From the NCBI GenBank assembly GCA_021732525.1, contig JAKFUU010000035.1:1-63551 (forward strand): DNA of 63,551 nt, given 5' to 3'. Below, piece after piece: positions 60,316 to 63,551 of the stretch. Source of the stretch: Sphingomonadaceae bacterium. GTDB taxonomy: Bacteria > Pseudomonadota > Alphaproteobacteria > Sphingomonadales > Sphingomonadaceae. The translations under genes and the position numbers were made by a program. Numbering within the stretch: position 1 is the stretch's first letter; every line of letters starts with the position of its first letter. The notes under the pieces are model-generated. The model did not search any database, was not told the DNA's origin, and saw only the letters and a program-made list of their open reading frames with translations.

Positions 60316-61191
60316 ATGTCCACACCACCCGTTATCGAAGCGTTCTTCGACGAACCGACCAACACGATCAGCTATCTGGTCGCCGATGCGGCGACGGGTG
60401 CAGCGGCTGTCATTGACCCGGTGCTGGACTTCGATCTGGCAAGCGGAAAGGCCGATGTGCGATCCGCAGAGCGGATCCTTGCGGCGGCTGAAGAGCGTGG
60501 TTTGCGCATCGTCATGGTGCTGGAAACGCATGCGCATGCCGACCATCTCTCCGCTGCGCCCTATATTAAAGCGAAAACCGGGGCGCCGATCGGGATTGGC
60601 GAACATATCCGCGACGTGCAGAAACTCTTCCGCCCAGTTTTCGCGCTCCACGACTTGAAGACCGACGGATCGGATTTCGACCATCTGTTCGCGGATGGCG
60701 CGCGCTTCAGGATTGGCGCGCTCGATGTGGAGGTCATGCATGTGCCCGGCCATACGCCCGCCGATGTCGCGTATCTGATAAGCGACGCCGCGTTCGTCGG
60801 CGATACCTTGTTCATGCCGGATTACGGCACGGCCCGCGCAGATTTTCCCGGCGGCGACGCGCGCCAGCTCTACCGCTCAATCCGGCGCGTGCTCAGTTTG
60901 CCCGATGAAACCCGCCTGTTTCTGTGCCACGACTATAAGGCCCCGGGGCGGGACGATTACCGGTGGGAGACCAGCGTCGGGGAACAGCGACGCGCCAGCG
61001 TACACGTCCATGACGGCGTTTCGGAAGATGAATTTGTCGCCATGCGCGAAGCGCGCGACGCGATGCTATCGGTGCCGAAGCTTTTGCTACCAGCCATTCA
61101 AGTCAACGTTCGTGCCGGTCGATTTCCAGAAGCGGAGGCCAATGGTGTTCGCTACCTGAAAATCCCGGTGGAGGCAGAGTTTGGGAAGTAG
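60316..61191 (+). CDS. MBL-fold persulfide dioxygenase-like hydrolase (ETHE1/Blh-like)
   Basis: 291 aa. The metallo-beta-lactamase metal motif THAHADHLSA gives H72, H74, D76 and H77. Further ligands are in VPGHTPADV, FVGDTLF and LCHDYK. The Blh/ETHE1 class oxidises glutathione persulfide to sulfite, matching the neighbouring rhodanese and exporter. TGGAGG precedes ATG 60316. Confidence 0.92.
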   Translation: MSTPPVIEAFFDEPTNTISYLVADAATGAAAVIDPVLDFDLASGKADVRSAERILAAAEERGLRIVMVLETHAHADHLSAAPYIKAKTGAPIGIGEHIRDVQKLFRPVFALHDLKTDGSDFDHLFADGARFRIGALDVEVMHVPGHTPADVAYLISDAAFVGDTLFMPDYGTARADFPGGDARQLYRSIRRVLSLPDETRLFLCHDYKAPGRDDYRWETSVGEQRRASVHVHDGVSEDEFVAMREARDAMLSVPKLLLPAIQVNVRAGRFPEAEANGVRYLKIPVEAEFGK

Positions 61192-61430
61192 AACCGGCGG
61201 CTGAGTCGCGGCAGTGGCCGACTTTGCTTCTTTCCTATCCTCCGATTGGCTGATCGAGAGCTTTCATACCCTCCGACACTCGCAGGCGACGGCAACTGGA
61301 TCGATTGCAGATAGAAAGACGCTGCACGAAGCGGAGGTGAGCAGGCAGGCAGCGGAAGGCCCTAGGTCAGGTGGGCTCAGCGACCTCTTGCCTGTAGAGG
61401 CTTGCGAAGGCGGCTGCTCATTAAGCCGCG

Positions 61431-61805
61431 GAGCGATTGTTATCAGATCCAAGTCCGAAACTGTGCGCAATTTTTGAAAACCGGACTTCTGCGCACGCCG
61501 GGCCGTGCGGCTGCAAACCATCGCGCTTGTAAGGATCGCTATCTTGCACGCCCCGTTATCATTCGCCGAGCAGAGAGTCTAAGCTTTGGTCTCGGGGCAG
61601 TCCACCAATTGCCTGGCTCGCAGATGATCCAGACCAGCTATGCGCGCACGTGGACAGTATGGCTTCCGAATAAATTGGCGAAGTCGATACGAAGTTTGAA
61701 GATCTTATGCGGCTTCGATCAGAGCGCTTCCAGCTGGCATCTGCTTGCGAGACAGGACCCGTTCGCGCATGCCGCATCGTCGAGGCGCTTGCGCGAACAG
61801 GTTGA
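61431..61805 (+). pseudogene. Relic of a MerR-family metal-response regulator
   Basis: MerR segments appear in order but in different frames: KSETVRNF, then KTGLLRTPGRAAANHR and YLARPVIIRRAESLSFGLGAV, then LADDPDQLCAHVDSMASE, a TAA at 61671-61673, and IGEVDTKFEDLMRLRSERF with RACRIVEALA. This is the CadR/PbrR/CueR-type order with at least two frameshifts and one stop. It is a dead gene. The upstream 61192-61430 shows nothing clear. Confidence 0.72.
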
Positions 61806-61854
61806 GATCACGTGCCCGATTGACAATCGGGGATGGGGCGCAGATATTTGCGGC

Positions 61855-62220
61855 ATGCGGCAGAGCTTTGTCAGACTGTTCATCTCAATTATGATGGTGC
61901 TTGGGGTAGGGGCAGCCAGTCTTGCGCACGCCAGTGGGCCTTGTGTGCCACAGATGCAGTCGCAAGAACTTTCGCCAACGGTGCTCTCTGACTGCGCTCA
62001 AGGGTTTTTTCGATCCGAGAATGGGACAATCCCTTGCGGAAAGATGCGCGCGGGGTGCGTAACGGCCGCTTCTTGCTTTTCCAATGTCGGCCTTGCTCCG
62101 ACCGATGTTCCATTTCCCATTTATCGTTGCTCCGATGCCAACCAGGGCACGATGCCCATCACTGTGCTTGGAGGCATCCGCATCGCGCCTCTGCTTCAGC
62201 CGCCTACCCCCGCTTCATAA
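61855..62220 (+). CDS. Exported hypothetical protein, 121 aa
   Basis: ATG 61855 opens a signal peptide ending VGAASLAHAS. The mature part has six Cys (GPCVPQM, SDCAQG, PCGKMRAGCVTAASC) and resembles small Cys/Met-rich proteins that sit ahead of metal-efflux genes, though I cannot name a family. The preceding merR relic strengthens that reading. An upstream in-frame extension is relic sequence. Confidence 0.6.
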   Translation: MRQSFVRLFISIMMVLGVGAASLAHASGPCVPQMQSQELSPTVLSDCAQGFFRSENGTIPCGKMRAGCVTAASCFSNVGLAPTDVPFPIYRCSDANQGTMPITVLGGIRIAPLLQPPTPAS

Positions 62221-62316
62221 GCAAATATCATGCTCCCGTCGCGGAAGCGTGCGCAAATATCGGCGTAGAGGTGACCAACCTGCTGCGCTGAAATCTAGCT
62301 TATGAGGGCTTTAGAA

Positions 62317-62589
62317 ATGAAACCTATGTTCTATTTGACCGTGCTGGCTTTGCTCGTACCGCAGATCAGCGCGGCACCCGCTTTGGCGCAAAAGCCTGGC
62401 TTACCGGGTTTCCGGTCGGAAACTCCCCAGCAAAAAGCAAAACGGCTCGCTTGGCTCGAGCGCCGAGCAGAAATTCGCAAAGAGCGAAAGCGTGAAAAAT
62501 GCTTGGCCAATCCCGCAAAGCGAGGCTGTGACAAGATACTTGCAGGTCCGCCTGCGGAAGTCGAAGGAGTCCCTGCCCGACCGCAGTGA
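62317..62589 (+). CDS. Exported basic protein, 90 aa
   Basis: Signal peptide MKPMFYLTVLALLVPQISAAPALA, then a Lys/Arg-rich helical segment (QQKAKRLAWLERRAEIRKERKREK) and two Cys. It is probably periplasmic; the function is unknown. It starts 96 bp after the preceding exported protein. Confidence 0.6.
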   Translation: MKPMFYLTVLALLVPQISAAPALAQKPGLPGFRSETPQQKAKRLAWLERRAEIRKERKREKCLANPAKRGCDKILAGPPAEVEGVPARPQ

Positions 62590-62897
62590 TGGAACCCGAC
62601 GTCCGTGCACGATGTGGCACGGACGTCGGATCTATCGGCGCTGCCGATTGGCGTGGCTATAGTTTGACGTCTTCTGATAAATGGAATTTGGTCAGTCGAA
62701 GGCGAACATCGTGGGCCGGCACAAGCTGTTGCCAACGTGCAACACAGCGACGAGAATCTGACGGCCTATTGTCAAGTCTGTTGTGCAACGCAGCATATTA
62801 TGACAGATGTGGAGAGCTGAACGTTCAGACCCGAAAACGGGCATCGTTTCTGGAATTGCAGGAGGAACAAATTCTTTAACTTTCAAGGAATTTGTTT
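62590..62897. other. Intergenic, no gene seen
   Basis: A short open frame crosses it, but no ribosome site or family is seen. The right end is the leader of the TorF-like gene, with AGGAGG at 62860-62865 and AAGGAA at 62884-62889. Confidence 0.4.
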
Positions 62898-63461
62898 ATG
62901 AAAATTATCCGCCTTGCTGCCATGGTCGCAGCCGGAGCCATTGCGATCTCGGCAGCGCATGCCGAGGACACCGAAGCTCCATCGGACATCACAATCTCGG
63001 GGGGCGCGACAGTAATCTCTGATTATCGTTTTCGCGGTATTTCCCAATCGAACAAAAGACCCGCGATCCAAGGGACGGCAACGCTCAGCCATAAGTCCGG
63101 CTTATATGCCTCAGTCTGGGGCTCATCGATCGACGATTACATAGCCGATAACAGCACCGAGCTCGACTTTGTCGCGGGTTTCAAAACGAATGTCGGGCAA
63201 TCGACGCTCGATGCTGGCGTCACTTACTATCATTACCCCAATTCGACATTTCCGTTTTCGGATTTTTTCGAAGTCTACACCTCGCTTTCGCACACGCTGG
63301 GGCCGGTGACGGGAAAAGTTGGGGTGACCTATGCGCCGAAGCAACAAGCGCTGTCTCTGGACGGGATATCCAAGGAAGATAGCCTCTATTTGAGCGGCGA
63401 CCTGTCAGCGGGCATTCCCAAAACGGGGTCAGGACATAGAACGGGCACAGATATACGCTAA
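62898..63461 (+). pseudogene. TorF-family putative porin, truncated by a transposon end
   Basis: The signal peptide (MVAAGAIAISAAHA) and beta-barrel start, ISGGATVISDYRFRGISQS, are typical of the TorF family (CHP02001), usually about 220-270 aa. The barrel reads normally to LYLSGDLSAGIPKT, and then enters a Tn3-type terminal repeat at 63425 and stops at TAA 63459-63461 inside it. Roughly the last quarter of the barrel is missing, so it is unlikely to fold. Confidence 0.75.
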
Positions 63462-63462
63462 G
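63425..63462 (+). mobile_element. 38-bp terminal inverted repeat of a Tn3-family transposon (left end)
   Basis: Begins GGGGTC, contains AGAACGG at the place of the usual AAAACGG, and ends ACGCTAAG exactly 38 bp later. These are the outer, middle and inner boxes of Tn21-subgroup repeats. The transposon body runs to the right, out of the window. Only 89 bp of it are present, so no transposase can be identified. Confidence 0.78.
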
Positions 63463-63551
63463 CGTCTCTGCGCGCACTTATGGGTCGACTCTATGCGTCG
63501 ACGACTCCAGCATTCCAAAGGCATCCATCGGACAGTTGTAGCATCGCCTCT

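Noticed and set aside
61402-62220. Single 272-codon gene
   Set aside because: The first half is merR relic sequence read in one of several frames; the real gene starts at the signal peptide ATG 61855.
1-63551. CRISPR array, rRNA or tRNA genes
   Set aside because: No regularly spaced direct repeats and no cloverleaf or rRNA-like stretch were noticed on reading; a tRNA or CRISPR scanner would be needed to exclude short cases.

Overview
The window reads as alphaproteobacterial accessory DNA, most likely from a sphingomonad (Sphingomonadaceae). It is GC-rich, and its set of DUF736, DUF2493, DUF1173, a MobF relaxase and an F-type transfer operon is typical of conjugative elements of that family. 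A GTTC-N7-GTTC LexA box also points to Alphaproteobacteria. No integrase and no recognisable rep/par cassette is visible, so plasmid and integrative element cannot be told apart here.

Layout. (1) 1-13.3 kb is an accessory block, almost all on the + strand. It holds small unknown genes, an SOS-type umuDC pair on the - strand, two RES/Xre toxin-antitoxin units with an extra antitoxin between them, DUF736, a Phd/PemK-like pair, an SSB-like gene, an orphan Phd-like antitoxin, DUF2493 and a small acidic protein. Three of these genes have leaders of over 200 nt with related hairpins and near-identical strong ribosome binding sites. (2) 13.3-13.9 kb has no convincing gene but is rich in inverted repeats, and is the best oriT candidate. 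(3) 13.9-22.8 kb carries a ribbon-helix-helix protein, the TraD coupling protein, a 997-aa TraI-type relaxase-helicase, small exported and membrane proteins, DUF1173 and an unusual sigma-region-4 protein with two C-terminal membrane helices. (4) 22.9-31.9 kb is a defence or addiction island: a nucleotidyltransferase-fold protein with a winged-helix partner, two convergent GntR-like regulators, HipBA, a Fic protein and AbiE. (5) 32.4-52.3 kb (- strand) is a complete F-type mating-pair operon, traA-L-E-K-B-dsbC-V-C-orf-trbI-S26 peptidase-traW-orf-traU-trbC-traN-orf-traF-traH-traG, with nearly every junction overlapping. Two small regulators and a lytic transglycosylase follow at 52.7-54.7 kb. 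(6) 54.7-63.5 kb is cargo and wreckage: an alpha/beta hydrolase, a fatty-acid-hydroxylase-superfamily protein and an AraC regulator; degraded metal-resistance genes (CDF transporter, lipoprotein, merR); an intact sulfide/persulfide module; and a TorF-like porin cut off by a Tn3-family terminal inverted repeat that runs out of the window.

How it works together. TraI nicks and unwinds the transferred strand, TraD links it to the Tra channel, and the traA-traG operon builds the pilus and mating bridge. The genes left of the oriT candidate all point toward it, the polarity expected of leading-region genes that can be read from the incoming single strand. Together with the hairpin leaders this suggests a zygotic-induction module, which is the most interesting hypothesis in the window. 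Starts were chosen from ribosome binding sites and gene overlaps. Family assignments are from motif recognition, not database searches.
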